DNA of 64,000 bases from Macrostomum hystrix (Eukaryota; Platyhelminthes; Macrostomidae): the NCBI GenBank assembly GCA_950097015.1, contig CATNEN010000038.1, positions 8,070,001 through 8,134,000 on the forward strand, in the 5' to 3' direction. The stretch's first letter is position 1, and each line of letters begins with the position of its first letter. The position numbers were made by a program, and so were the translations under genes. Positions 20,389 to 32,445 of the stretch are shown here, piece by piece. The notes below the pieces were generated by a model. The model saw nothing but the letters and a program-made list of their open reading frames with translations. It was not told the origin of the DNA and searched no databases.

Positions 20389-21468
20389 TCACAATGCGCT
20401 GCGCGACTCCAGGATGTCGTAGCGCGGCTCCCGGCGCCAGTGGGACTCTATGAAGGCCAGATGGGCCCAGTCCGGCAGGCGGGTGTACCGCACAGGCCGA
20501 GTGTCGGACATGGCCTCAGTCCAGCCAGAGAGCCGGCCAAGGCTGTCTGGCAGCTGCTGGCCAAAGTGACGCAGCAGCGGCGGCAGGCGCTCCAGCCAGG
20601 GCCACAGCATTAAGTCCGCCAGCTGCGGCCGGCCGAGATTGTGGCCGAGGAAGCCGCCACTGCCGAGGCTGGCCTGCAGGCCGGACAGCTCGGACAGCAG
20701 GCGGCGCCAGTGGGCCTCCCTGTCGGCCGGCGGGTCGTCTTTTTTCAAAGCCCACCTGGCGAAGGGAAAAGATTTTCTGGGAAATCAGAGGACAGCAGCG
20801 GCTCTTAACAGTTGGAAAGAACACGGGGGGTTTAAAATACTCCCGTGAAATATTTTCGTGAAAGTCAACCAAATGGATCGAGATTTTCCGCCCTTTACGG
20901 CGAACTAACTTTCAAAGCCGTACGAGTCAGCATCGTCGAGGGGTATTCAGCGACTCTTGTCGAAGACCCAGGTGACAAGGACAGCTTACCCGTGGTCTTT
21001 CTAGTGTAAATCAAGTTAGCTTTAAATCCCCAGAGTCACCCGGCTAGACCTGTAAAAGGCCGAAATGAAGGTGTCACCGCGACAGACCGCCTGCCGCTGC
21101 AGCGCCCTGGCCACGGCCGCCTCCGCGGTCAGCGCCGGCGGCAGCAGCTGGTCGTCAGGCGACGCGGCTGGAAAAGCGTCCTCCAGGAATTCGCTGGTGA
21201 CCAGAGACTCGGCCAGCAGTGGACCACCGTCGGGCAGCTCCAGCACCGGTACGCGAGCCGACGGCAGCGGCGCCTTGGCCAGGAACCAGTCGGGCTTGCG
21301 CACAAGGTTCAGGTTGATGATTCGGTGAGGCAGCCGTTTGTGCTGCAGCACTAGGCGGGTGCGCTGGGCGTAGGGGCAATAGAGCATTGAGTACAGGGTG
21401 AGCGCGCTGCTTCCAGGCGGAGCTGGCGGCGGCTCAGCGTCGCCCAATTCGAGGTGGCGCGTTTCCAT
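20389..21468 (-). CDS. GSTO: Omega-class glutathione transferase, copy A (2 exons)
   Basis: Exons are 21468-21050 and 20755-20389, phase 2, 261 aa. GSTO enzymes are cytosolic and use a catalytic cysteine for glutathione-dependent thioltransfer and dehydroascorbate or arsenical reduction. The N-terminal thioredoxin-like domain has LYSMLYCPYAQRTRL with catalytic C31, then KPDWFLAK and VPVLEL, the glutathione site. The C-terminal helical domain has ADLMLWPWLERL, the family signature. It is the most divergent of the four, and its intron sits earlier (within FYR/W) than the GDEQ/AEW site of the others. With that splice the joint FYRWALKKDD aligns with FYRWVTKKGD of copy C. It has no tandem array in its intron. 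The frame is open upstream of the ATG without another ATG, so an upstream exon is possible. Confidence 0.85.
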
Positions 21469-22600
21469 GACAACACAGCTGCTGCTTGTGCGGCTGCTGC
21501 TGCAGATGCTGAACCATTGCGCCAGGTGGCAACGGCGAAGCGTCACCGCGGACTTTGCCAGATGCTGAAATATTTTCAGTGACACTTCAAAAATTCAAGC
21601 GCTGGCAGCCGAGAGTCTCAAAGGGCTGCTCAAGCGTCATCAAATGCCCGACTAAGCGAGAAACAATGAAAACACCCCATCCGAATGCAGCAGGCTGCTA
21701 AAATTAGAAAGCACCTTGTTATGGCAGCATTTGACAATGGCTTTGAGCACTGCTCAAACTTTTCAAGTCAAGTTTAGCGTGGGAGTGGGTTAGGCTATAT
21801 AAAGAAATACATTTTTGTAGATGACGGAGAGAAAAACAGAATTTTTCAGTGTTTGCAGACACATTCTGTTGTGCTTGTGTACGCCTGCTGTTAAATTTCT
21901 CATCTGTCTTTTAATTGCCAAGCGAGAATACCTTTTCAAAAGCTCTGTTGTTGAGCTTCAACACAATGCCCCACCTGAGTGCAGAAAAATGGATCACCTG
22001 AGTTGCTGCTAGCAAATAACTTTTTGGGAAAATTCTTAACTAATAAGGACTCAAAACAAGTGTCAGGCTCTGTCCTTGACAAGGGAGAACTTTTAATCAC
22101 GAAAACATTTCTGAGAATTTTTGATAGTCGGTAATTATGACAAGTGAGCGTCAAACGGAATTAGCGGTGAATGCCTGTCAAAATGACCAATGAATATCGG
22201 TCACCATGGCGATAAAGGTTTGTTGAGTTTCTTAAACTAAGCAAATACTTCGAAGTTGTCTAAACTAGGAAATCGAAAATAAACGAGACAGCCAGAACAC
22301 CACTTTTTCTTTATTGTCTGCTTAAAAATCTTTGAAAAAGAACATTGCTAACAATTGTTCTTTAAAGTCGGTAATAAACAGCTTAGTTAGCCATGAACAG
22401 CTACTACTGCTAGGTAAAGTTTCAAGTAGTAAAGAGAGAAAATAAATGGCTAAACTAGAATAAAAAGAACAGTAATAAATATGTATAATCTAAAAACTAA
22501 AGGATAGGATAAATATTAAAGGTCACAGCTACAAAAAATGTAGGACATCAAATAAAAATCTAATCTTATCACCCCGAAACACAATGAGTCACTCTGATTC
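21469..22600. other. Spacer between GSTO copies A and B, no gene seen
   Basis: AT-rich, no recognisable gene or repeat array. It should include the promoter of copy A and the 3' UTR of copy B. Confidence 0.4.
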
Positions 22601-22632
22601 TGGAATCATCACTCCGAGACGGCTTGTCAGTA

Positions 22633-22712
22633 GTCAGTAACCGAACCCCTGTCAGTAACCGAACCCCAGTCAGTAGCCGAACCCCAGTCATTAGCCGAAC
22701 CCCTGTCAGTAG
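22633..22712. repeat. 18-bp tandem array overlapping the GSTO-B stop codon
   Basis: Four to five copies of gtcagtagccgaacccct. The last copy contains the reverse complement of the GGC TAC TGA that ends GSTO-B, so the array appears to have grown from the stop-codon region into the 3' UTR. Confidence 0.75.
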
Positions 22713-23835
22713 CCGTCGTACTTTGGCTGATTGGCCATGAGGCTGCGCAGGAACTCGACGTGCGCCTTGTTGGATTGGCTGGTTTGGGCCACCGCCCGCT
22801 GCTGCTCCATGCGGCTCATCCAGGCCATCAGCGGCTTGAACTGATCGACGGGCAGCTGGAAGCCGGCCAGCTCGCAGCCTGGCTGAAGGCGTTCGAACCA
22901 CGGCCAGATCATGAGGTCGGCCATGCTGACGGTGTCGCTGCCGGCAAAGAATTTGGAAGCGCCGAGGTCGTCCTGCATGGAGGTGACGACCTTCAACAGG
23001 CTGTCCCAGACTGCCTGCGGGAAGTTTTATTCGGTTTGCCTATGGGGGATCGGCGGCAGAGGCGAGGCTGCACATTAATTTGGGGCGCAGCCGCGGAGAG
23101 AAGGCTTGGGGGGCTTGTCGTGCAGATTACGCTCATGAGAGCCAAACTCCAAGGCACAGTGAAATGTACACTGTCTGACGATGAGAAAGTCAGGGCAGAT
23201 GTACACACCTGCGTGAGCGTGTGCCTGCGTACAGTATATGAGTGCGTGTGTGCTCAGGAGTCAGCGGAATGGGTCACCATGTGTCACCAAATGATGTGCC
23301 ATTGCCCGCAGCCCGCCTGCAAATATTATTATTATTAGGTTTGCCGGATGTTCAACCCTAAGCTGCATCAGCTGCTGGCATACTCAGCACTACTCACTTT
23401 CTGCTCATCGCCACTGCTGCCCAGCCACTTGTAGAATGCCGGAATGAAGGTGTCGCCAAACTTGGCTATCAGCTGATCAACTCGCTCTCGCTTCTTTGAA
23501 TCGCCCGGATACAGGGGAGACTCAAGGTGCGTCTCCTCGAGGTACTTGCTGGTGGCCAGCGAATCGTCCATGATCGAGCCGTCGGATTTCATGATGGTGG
23601 GCACCTTGCCACCGGCTGACTTGGCCAGGAACCAGTCCGGCTTGCGGACCAGGTTCACGTTGACAATCTGGTGAGGCAGCTGCTTGTGCTGCAACACCAG
23701 CCGAGTGCGCTGGGCAAACGGACAGAAGCGCATTGAGTACAGGGTGAGCACACCTGGCTTGAGCTTAGGCTCCGGCTCGCCAGCTTCCAGGTGCTTGTTA
23801 GTTTCTAGCAGGACATTGGCTCCTCGACTGCTCAT
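22706..23835 (-). CDS. GSTO: Omega-class glutathione transferase, copy B (2 exons)
   Basis: Exons are 23835-23398 and 23014-22706, phase 0, 248 aa. Same predicted activity as copy A. Catalytic C38 lies in LYSMRFCPFAQRTRL, and glutathione-site residues follow in KPDWFLAKSAGGKVPTI. The C-terminal domain carries MADLMIWPWFERL and ends PKYDGY. Donor is aaa/gtgagt and acceptor cccgcag, with the intron at the site shared with copies C and D. The intron contains a SINE fragment (23175-23339). A stretch of about 95 bp around the active site is identical in B, C and D. The acceptor-like tcgcag upstream of the ATG suggests a 5' untranslated exon. Confidence 0.9.
23175..23339 (+). mobile_element. SINE fragment in the GSTO-B intron
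   Basis: Matches the 3' part of the SINE at 5.9-6.1 kb: gtgcctgcgtacagtat, ctcaggagtcagcgg and gatgtgccattgcccgcag, with an ATT repeat tail at 23328-23338. The head is truncated or replaced by tcagggcagatgtacacac, which also occurs at 37.3 kb. Confidence 0.7.
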
Positions 23836-23904
23836 GATTTGGTAGCTGCGATTGGCTAGAATTAATTGATTGGCGATTAGACGAGGCGCATGCGGTCATA
23901 TAGG

Positions 23905-24300
23905 CGGATGTTGGTCTGGGGTTTTGAATGGGGTGGCTGCTATGGGGCTGGAGTGGGGGTGGCTGCTAGGGGTTTGGAGTGGGGTGGCTGCAATGGGGCT
24001 GGAGTGGGGGCGGCTGCTAGGGGTTTGGAGTGGGGTGGCTGCTATGGGGCTGAAGTGGGGTGGCTGCTAGGGGTTTGGAGTGGGGTGGCTGCTATGGGGC
24101 TGAAGTGGGGTGGCTGCTAGGGGTTTGGAGTGGGGTGGCTGCAATAGGGCTGGAGTGGGGGCGGCTGCTAGGGGTTTGGAGTGGGGTGGCTGCTATGGGG
24201 CTGAAGTGGGGTGGCTGCTAGGGGGCTGGAGTTTGGTTGCTGCTAGGGGTTTGGAGTGGGGTGGCTGCTAGGGGGCTGAAGTGGGGTGGCTGTAAAGGAA
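23905..24300. repeat. 24/26-bp G-rich tandem array
   Basis: Units alternate between ggggtggctgctagggg plus tttggagt and ggggtggctgctatggggct plus gaagt, giving a period of about 50 bp. It lies upstream of GSTO-B. The strand is strongly G-rich. Confidence 0.88.
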
Positions 24301-24771
24301 TGAAAGGTAATGGGGTGGCTGTTAGGGGACAGAGGGGAATCGGAAGTGCTGTTATTTGTTCCACAATACACATGTGTCCTAAAAATACTACATTTACGTT
24401 GGAGTAGCTGTATGTGTGTATATATATGAAAGGACAAAGTATAGTTTTGAACTTTGTCAAATTTGAGATTTTTAACTGGTAGCAATAGTTAATGTTTATT
24501 TAGAATTAAGTAATAAATAATTTTTGGCAATATTTAAGTTCATTAAAAAATCTCTGCTTAGATCTTAAATTTTAAGTGTTAGTACTTTCTGTCTTAGCAA
24601 AAGACCAGAAATTATTTTGAAAAAGTGCTTCTGAAAATACAAAAACATGTTACAATTTTTTCAACGGAGTGGGACACAGCCTACAACTTAGGATAACTGA
24701 AGTGCATTGGTACCGTTAGGTCAAGACTGGCATCCAATGTAACTGACAGAAATCATAGCTGTCAAAATGAG
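24301..24771. other. Spacer, no gene seen
   Basis: AT-rich sequence between two arrays. Nothing recognisable. Confidence 0.4.
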
Positions 24772-24925
24772 ATGTCACCAGTCAGGCCGATCTCCCCCTG
24801 TCAGGCAGATTTCCCTCCTGTCAGTTAGCCTTATCACCTGTCAGTCAGATTTCCCACCTGTCAGTTAGGCTTCTCACCTGTCAGTCAGATTTCCCACCTG
24901 TCAGTTAGGTTTCTCACCGGCGCCA
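24772..24925. repeat. 20-bp tandem array downstream of GSTO-C
   Basis: Five to six copies of cacctgtcagttaggcttct with variant cagatttcc units. It ends about 25 bp before the GSTO-C stop codon, so it is probably in the 3' UTR. Confidence 0.85.
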
Positions 24926-24948
24926 CCGCTACAACATCACCAAAGAGT

Positions 24949-26179
24949 TCAGTAGCCGTCATATTTAGGAGCTTTTGCCCAGTAGGAGTGCATGAAGGTC
25001 ACGTGGTCCTCGTCCTTGATCCGGGTGTCAATCACCGCCCTCTGCTGGCCCATCCGGTCCATCCAGTCAAGCAGAGCCTGGAACCTGTCCCGCGGCAGCT
25101 CGAAGCCCAGCAGCTTTGTTACGGCTGGCAGCCGCTCCAGCCAGGGCCAGATCATGAGGTCGGCCATCTGCACCTGGCTGCAGCCGCCGAAGAAGGCCGA
25201 CTCGCCAAGGTCCGCCTGCAGCTGCGACAGAGCCGTCAGCAGCGACTCCCACTCGGCCTGCGCGAAGAGAAAAATAAAACATCTCAAGCAGATATTGGGT
25301 TTGGCCAGTAGGAAGACGATATGTGTAGAAAAAAATATAACAAGGCTTACTTCTAGCCGCGATTTTTCTGCCAAGTGATTAGTTGTATGGGTTGTATTGG
25401 CCCGTGTAATAAATTCTTATAACTTTTCTGCGCACCCAACTGTAAAATGGGTGCCAGCATAGGGCATGTTTCTTTTAGTACCATTATAGACTGGCAAAGA
25501 ACCTAACTTTCTCACTAGGGGTCCTGAGTTCGAATCTGCCGCAGTGTGACTTTCATTCAGTGGGGAGGTGCAGGGTCAGGGCATTGGCTCCACCTTCGTG
25601 ATTTACAATGCCTGATTGTGAGAGAGTCAGTGCAAAAGTACACAGTTATGTCCGCGACAATTTTCGACTTGCGAAAGTTCAAAATATATGAGGGCCGATA
25701 TGTACTGAAAATCTTGAGTTTCTAACATGCGAACTCACCTGCTGCTCGTCGCCCTTCTTAGTGACCCAGCGGTAGAAGGCGGGTGTGACCGAGTCTCCCA
25801 TCCTGCCGATGGCCAGGCGAATGCGAGCCCGCTGCCTCGCGTCGCTCGGATAGAGCCGAGGCGACTCCGGGTGAGCCTCCTCCAGGTAGTCGCAGGTGAT
25901 AAGAGACTCCACCAGAGTCCAGCCGTCGGCTTCCTGCAGTGCAGGCACCTTGGCATTGGCTGACTTGGCCAGGAACCAGTCCGGCTTGCGGACCAGGTTC
26001 ACGTTGACAATCTGGTGAGGCAGCTGCTTGTGCTGCAACACCAGCCGAGTGCGCTGGGCGTACGGACAGAAGCGCATTGAGTACAATGTGAGCACACCCG
26101 GCTTGAGCTCAGGCTCCGGCTCGCCAGCTTCCAGGTGCTTGCTGGATTCAGCAAGGATGTTCGCAGGACTCTGGCTCAT
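24949..26179 (-). CDS. GSTO: Omega-class glutathione transferase, copy C (2 exons)
   Basis: Exons are 26179-25739 and 25257-24949, phase 0, 249 aa. Catalytic C38 in LYSMRFCPYAQRTRL; KPDWFLAK and the VESLITCDYLEE segment complete the thioredoxin-like domain. The C-terminal domain has MADLMIWPWLERL and ends PKYDGY. From the start codon to about codon 130 it appears identical in nucleotide sequence to copy D, then the two diverge (PAFYRWVTKK versus PPYYRWLQRR). An acceptor (cgcttgcag) stands seven bases upstream of the ATG, so a 5' untranslated exon is expected. The intron carries a SINE-like piece near 25.5 kb and no array. Confidence 0.9.
25495..25650 (+). mobile_element. tRNA-derived SINE remnant in the GSTO-C intron
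   Basis: A B-box-like gagttcgaatctg at about 25528-25540 follows cactaggggtcct, the layout of a tRNA 3' half. The body is not matched elsewhere in the window. Confidence 0.35.
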
Positions 26180-26474
26180 TGCTGGGCTGCAAGCGGGCGC
26201 GGATGGGTACTGTGAGTAGTATATGAAGAATATGCACAGCAATTGTGGCCAATACAAACAAATGAAGAAATGTAACAAAGCGAAAATATAAAATCCTACG
26301 TGCTAATTATGTGCAAAATAAAAAAGCGCCTGAGAAACAGTTTCATATCAACGTTTTTCATTGTAAAAAGCCAGAATATATTTTGGCACTAGAAAATTCA
26401 GAAATTTAAATCAGCATTTGCACAATGGGTAGACAAGTTTTTTATTACTTACGAAAGTTACGAAACATAAACAC

Positions 26475-27200
26475 AACATGGTGTACTAGAATCAGACACG
26501 GATGTACTAGAATCAGACACGGGTGTACTAGAATCAGACACGAGTGTACTAGAATCAGACACAAGTGTACTAGAATCAGACACGGGTGTACTAGAATCAG
26601 ACACAGGTGTACTAGAATCAGACTCAGGTGTACTAGAATCAGACACAAGTGTACTAGAATCAGACACAGGTGTACTAGAAACAGACACGAGTGTAGTAGA
26701 ATCAGACACAAGTGTACTAGAATCAGACACAGGTGTACTAGAAACAGACACAGGTGTACTAGAAACAGACACAGGTGTACTAGAATCAGACACAGGTGTA
26801 CTAGAAACAGACACAGGTGTACTAGAAACAGACACGGGTGTACTAGAATCAGACACAGGTGTACTAGAATCAGACACAGGTGTACTAGAATCAGACACAG
26901 GTGTACTAGAATCAGACACAAGTGTACTAGAATCAGACACAGGTGTACTAGAATCAGACACAAGTGTACTAGAATCAGACACAAGTGTACTAGAATCAGA
27001 AACAGGTGTACTAGAATCAGACACAGGTGTACTAGAATCAGACACAGGTGTACTAGAATCAGACACAAGTATACTAGAATCAGACACAAGTGTACTAGAA
27101 TCAGACACAAGTGTACTAGAATCAGACACGGGTGTACTAGAATCAGACACGGGTGTACTAGAATCAGACACAGGTGTACTAGAATCAGACACAGGTGTAA
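26475..27200. repeat. 20-bp tandem array between GSTO-C and GSTO-D
   Basis: About 36 copies of gtgtactagaatcagacaca with single-base variants (cacg, gaaacag). Open on both strands, giving long Cys/Arg/His or Ser/Asp repeat ORFs that I treat as spurious. Confidence 0.93.
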
Positions 27201-27443
27201 AAATGTGAAAAGGGGGTACTAAAAGAGAACCATGCAATATACTCGTAAATATTGCTCAAATTTATGAATAAAAATGAAATATTCATAAACTGTAAGACAT
27301 ACAATTTACTATATATCTACTAGTTAAAAATCGTCATAACGGATGTGAGCCGCTGAGCTTACAGACGGGAACAGTTATAAAAAAGTTCTAGCTAAAAATC
27401 ACCGAACAATCTCAGTGCAGGAGGACCAACTTGGCAACCGAGT

Positions 27444-29459
27444 CTAAAGATTGTAGCCATCGTACTTGTGATTCTTCTCAGCGACAGACTGATAAAACTG
27501 GGCGTGAAACTCGTCCTTGATCCGGGTGTCAATCACCGCCCTCTGCTGGCCCATCCGGTCCATCCAGTCAAGCAGAGCCTGGAACCTGTCCCGCGGCAGC
27601 TCGAAGCCCAGCAGTTTTGTTGTGGCCGGCAGCCGCTCCAGCCAGGGCCAGATCATGAGGTCGGCCATCTGCACCTGGCTGCAGCCGCCGAAGAAGGCCG
27701 ACTCGCCAAGCTCCGCCTGAAGCTGCGACAGACCAGCTAGAAGCGACTCCCACTCGGCCTGGCATGGTGAGCAATGCGTTGAAAACTTGGGGTGTCTGGC
27801 AAACCTAGTGCAGTCTCTGGGGTGTCCGGCAAACCTAGTGCAGTCTCTGGGGTGTCTGGCAAACCTAGTGCAGTCTCTGGGGTGTCTGGCAAACCTAGTG
27901 CAGTCTCTGGGGTGTCTGGCAAATCTAATGCCGTCTCTGGGGTGTCTGGCAAATCTAATGCCGTCTCTGGGGTGTCTGGCAAATCTAATGCCATCTCTGG
28001 GGTGTCTGGCAAATCTAATGCCGTCTCTGGGGTGTCTGGCAAAACCTAGTACCGTCTCTGGGGTGTCTGGCGAATCTAATGCCATCTCTGGGGTGTCTGG
28101 CGAATCTAATGCCGTCTCTGGGGTGTCTGGCAAATCTAATGCCATCTCTGGGGTGTCTGGCAAATCTAATGCCGTCTCTGGGGTGTCTGGCAAAACCTAG
28201 TACCGTCTCTGGGGGTGTCTGGCGAATCTAATGCCGTCTCTGGGGTGTCTGGCAAATCTAATGCAGTCTCTGGGGTGTCTGGCGAATGTAGTGCAGTCTC
28301 TGGGGTATCTGGCAAACCTAGTGCAGTCTCTGTGGTGTCCGGCAAATCAAGTGCAGTCTCTGGGGTGTCTGGCAAAACCTAGTACCGCCTCTGGGGTGTC
28401 TGGAAAATCTAATGCAGTCTCTGGGGTGTCTGGCGAATCTAATGCCGTCTCTGGGGTGTCTGGCGAATCTAATGCCGTCTCTGGGGTGTCTGGCAAATCT
28501 AATGCCATCTCTGGGGTGTCTGGCAAATCTAATGCCGTCTCTGGGGTGTCTGGCAAAACCTAGTACCGTCTCTGGGGGTGTCTGGCAAATCTAATGCCGT
28601 CTCTGGGGTGTCTGGCAAATCTAATGCCGTCTCTGGGGTGTCTGGCGAATCTAATGCAGTCTCTGGGGTGTCTGGCGAATGTAGTGCAGTCTCTGTGGTG
28701 TCCGGCAAATCAAGTGCAGTCTCTGGGGTGTCTGGCAAATCTAATGCCGTCTCTGGGGTGTCTGGCAAAACCTAGTACCGTCTCTGGGGTGTCTGGAAAA
28801 TCTAATGCAGTCTCTGGGGTGTCTGGCGAATGTAGTGCAGTCTCTGGGGTGTCTGCCATACCTAGTGCCGTGTCTCTGGGGTGTCTGGCGAATCTAGTGC
28901 AGTCTCTGGGGTGTCTGTGAGAGTGGAGGATCTGTGATCCTAAATTTTGGAACTTATATATTATTTTGAGAGTCCGCAGACCTCATCCATAACTAGTGTC
29001 TGTGAAGGACGGCCTCACCTGCTGCTCGTCGCCACGGCGCTGGAGCCAGCGGTAGTATGGCGGAATGACCGAGTCTCCCATCCTGCCGATGGCCAGGCGA
29101 ATGCGAGCCCGCTGCCTCGCGTCGCTCGGATAGAGCCGAGGCGACTCCGGGTGAGCCTCCTCCAGGTAGTCGCAGGTGATAAGAGACTCCACCAGAGTCC
29201 AGCCGTCGGCTTCCTGCAGTGCAGGCACCTTGGCATTGGCTGACTTGGCCAGGAACCAGTCCGGCTTGCGGACCAGGTTCACGTTGACAATCTGGTGAGG
29301 CAGCTGCTTGTGCTGCAACACCAGCCGAGTGCGCTGGGCGTACGGACAGAAGCGCATTGAGTACAATGTGAGCACACCCGGCTTGAGCTCAGGCTCCGGC
29401 TCGCCAGCTTCCAGGTGCTTGCTGGATTCAGCAAGGATGTTCGCAGGACTCTGGCTCAT
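27444..29459 (-). CDS. GSTO: Omega-class glutathione transferase, copy D (2 coding exons)
   Basis: Coding exons are 29459-29019 and 27758-27444, phase 0, 251 aa. Catalytic C38 in LYSMRFCPYAQRTRL; the C-terminal domain has MADLMIWPWLERL and ends HKYDGYNL, two residues longer than B and C. Donor cag/gtgagg, acceptor catgccag. The 1.26-kb intron is almost wholly a 30-bp array. The coding exon begins at an acceptor (ctctttgcag, exon from 29466). A donor in ccgcag/gtgagtt at 29880 with a TATA box at 29967-29976 points to a 5' untranslated exon about 400 bp upstream. That leader intron is filled by a purine-rich repeat. Confidence 0.9.
27785..28920. repeat. 30-bp tandem array in the GSTO-D intron
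   Basis: About 38 copies of a unit containing ggtgtctggcaaatctaatg and ccgtctctgg. Variants (cgaatctaa, aaacctagt, aaatcaagt) recur in the same order around 28030-28200, 28200-28560 and 28560-28790. This indicates a higher-order repeat of roughly 200-360 bp. Confidence 0.93.
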
Positions 29460-29479
29460 CGCTAGGCTGCAAAGAGAAA

Positions 29480-29976
<497 letters not shown>

Positions 29977-30509
29977 GAAAAAATACGCAGCATGGCTGTC
30001 TGAGGTGAGAGAAGAGTAAAGAGGTGAGATAAGAATGGGCAGGTAAGTTGAGGCAGTGCTTGGTTAAGCACCGCGATGGTCACAAACAGCAGATGTACAT
30101 TGAAATAAAAAGTGCACTTGGCTCCAAGCGACTGAGAAGAGATAAAATACGCGTCAGATACGTATTGCTGTCGTATTGTACGAGTACGTAGCAATAGAGT
30201 CTGCTGGAGGAATAAGGAATGAGAAATCAGAGATAAATGTAGAGAGATAAGAACAGGTGTGAGAGGAGAACAGGTGAGAGGTGAACAATTTGCTGTTTGG
30301 ACATTAGTTGCCTGCTGGGTGGGAAATATCCTGCTCAGAATGCAAATTATTTTTTGCCGAAATGGTATTTAAAGGCTGCAACAAGGTGCAATTTCTAGGG
30401 TAGCCTGCTGGTGTTCATACTGGTTGTTTGCTTAAGCGGGGGCATTCATTGACTGCTAGAGGTGAACATTAGTTCCTTGTTTATGGGTACATTATTTGTT
30501 TGCCTTCTG
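29977..30509. other. Spacer upstream of GSTO-D, no gene seen
   Basis: Mixed sequence with a short gtgagag-rich stretch around 30240-30290. No gene recognised. Confidence 0.4.
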
Positions 30510-32445
30510 ATGGGACATTGGTTGCCAACTGAAGGGACATTGGTTGTCTACTGAGGGGATATTGGTTGCCAACTGAAGGGACATTGGTTGTCTACTGAGG
30601 GGATATTGGTTGCCTACTGAGGGGATATTGGTTGCCAACTGAAGGGATATTGGTTGCCAACTGAAGGGACATTGGTTGTCTACTGAGTGGATATTGGTTG
30701 CCAACTGAAGGGATATTGGTTGCCAACTGAAGGGACATTGGTTGTCTACTGAGTGGATATTGGTTGCCAACTGAAGGGATATTGGTTGCCAACTGAAGGG
30801 ACATTGGTTGTCTACTGAGTGGATATTGGTTGCCAACTGAAGGGATATTGGTTGCCTACTGAGGGGATATTGGTTGCCAACTGAAGGGATATTGGTTGCC
30901 AACTGAAGGGACATTGGTTGTCTACTGAGGGGATATTGGTTGCCTACTGAGGGGATATTGGTTGCCTACTGAGGGGATATTGGTTGCCTACTGAAGGGAC
31001 ATTGGTTGTCTACTGAGTGGATATTGGTTGCCAACTGAAGGGATATTGGTTGCCTACTGAGGGGATATTGGTTGCCTACTGAAGGGACATTGGTTGTCTA
31101 CTGAGGGGATATTGGTTGTCTACTGAGGGGATATTGGTTGCCAACTGAAGGGATATTGGTTGCCAACTGAAGGGACATTGGTTGCCAACGGAAGGGACAT
31201 TGGTTGTCTACTGAGGGGATATTGGTTGCCTACTGAGGGGACATTGGTTGCCAACGGAAGGGACATTGGTTGTCTACTGAGGGGATATTGGTTGCCTACT
31301 GAGGGGACATTGGTTGCCTACTGAGGGGATATTGGTTGTCTACTGAGGGGATATTGGTTGCCAACTGAAGGGATATTGGTTGCCAACTGAAGGGACATTG
31401 GTTGTCTACTGAGTGGATATTGGTTGCCAACTGAAGGGATATTGGTTGCCTACTGAGGGGACATTGGTTGCCTACTGAAGGGACATTGGTTGTCTACTGA
31501 GGGGATATTGGTTGTCTACTGAGGGGATATTGGTTGCCAACTGAAGGGATATTGGTTGCCAACTGAAGGGACATTGGTTGCCTACTGAAGGGACATTGGT
31601 TGTCTACTGAGGGGATATTGGTTGTCTACTGAGGGGATATTGGTTGCCTACTGAAGGGACATTGGTTGTCTACTGAGGGGATATTGGTTGTCTACTGAGG
31701 GGATATTGGTTGCCTACTGAGGGGACATTGGTTGCCAACGGAAGGGACATTGGTTGTCTACTGAGGGGATATTGGTTGCCTACTGAGGGGACATTGGTTG
31801 CCTACTGAGGGGATATTGGTTGTCTACTGAGGGGATATTGGTTGCCAACTGAAGGGATATTGGTTGCCAACTGAAGGGATATTGGTTGCCTACTGAAGGG
31901 ACATTGGTTGCCTACTGAGGGGATATTGGTTGCCAACTGAGGGGATATTGGTTGCCTACTGAGGGGATATTGGTTGCCTACTGAGGGGATATTGTTTGCC
32001 TACTGAGGGGACATTGGTTGCCGACTGAAGGGATATTGGTTGCCTACTGAAGGGACATTGGTTGCCTACTGAGGGGACATTGGTTGCCGACTGAAGGGAT
32101 ATTGGTTGCCTACTGAACGGACATTGGTTGCCTACTGAAGGGACATTGGTTGTCTACTGAGGGGATATTGGTTGTCTACTGAGGGGACATGGGTTGTCTA
32201 CTGAGGGGATATTGGTTGTCTACTGAGGGGATATTGGTTGCCAACTGAAGGGATATTGGTTGCCAACTGAAGGGATATTGGTTGCCTACTGAAGGGACAT
32301 TGGTTGCCTACTGAGGGGATATTGGTTGCCAACTGAGGGGATATTGGTTGCCTACTGAGGGGATATTGGTTGCCTACTGAGGGGATATTGTTTGCCTACT
32401 GAGGGGATATTGGTTGCCAACTGAGGGGACATTGGTTTTCTGCTG
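30510..32445. repeat. 22-bp tandem array, 1.9 kb
   Basis: About 88 copies of a 22-bp unit, with core ggttgccaactgaaggga and alternates tgtctactgagg, tgcctactgagg and gtgg. The alternates recur in longer blocks (for example about 31310-31400 and 31800-31880), so the array shows higher-order duplication. Confidence 0.93.

Noticed and set aside
26425-27222. Cys/Arg/His-rich 265-codon ORF resembling a zinc-binding repeat
   Set aside because: 20-bp array open on both strands; the regular Cys and His spacing is forced by the unit.
30510-32445. CRISPR array
   Set aside because: Direct repeats are contiguous with no unique spacers, and the context is a eukaryotic genome. The same applies to all other arrays here.
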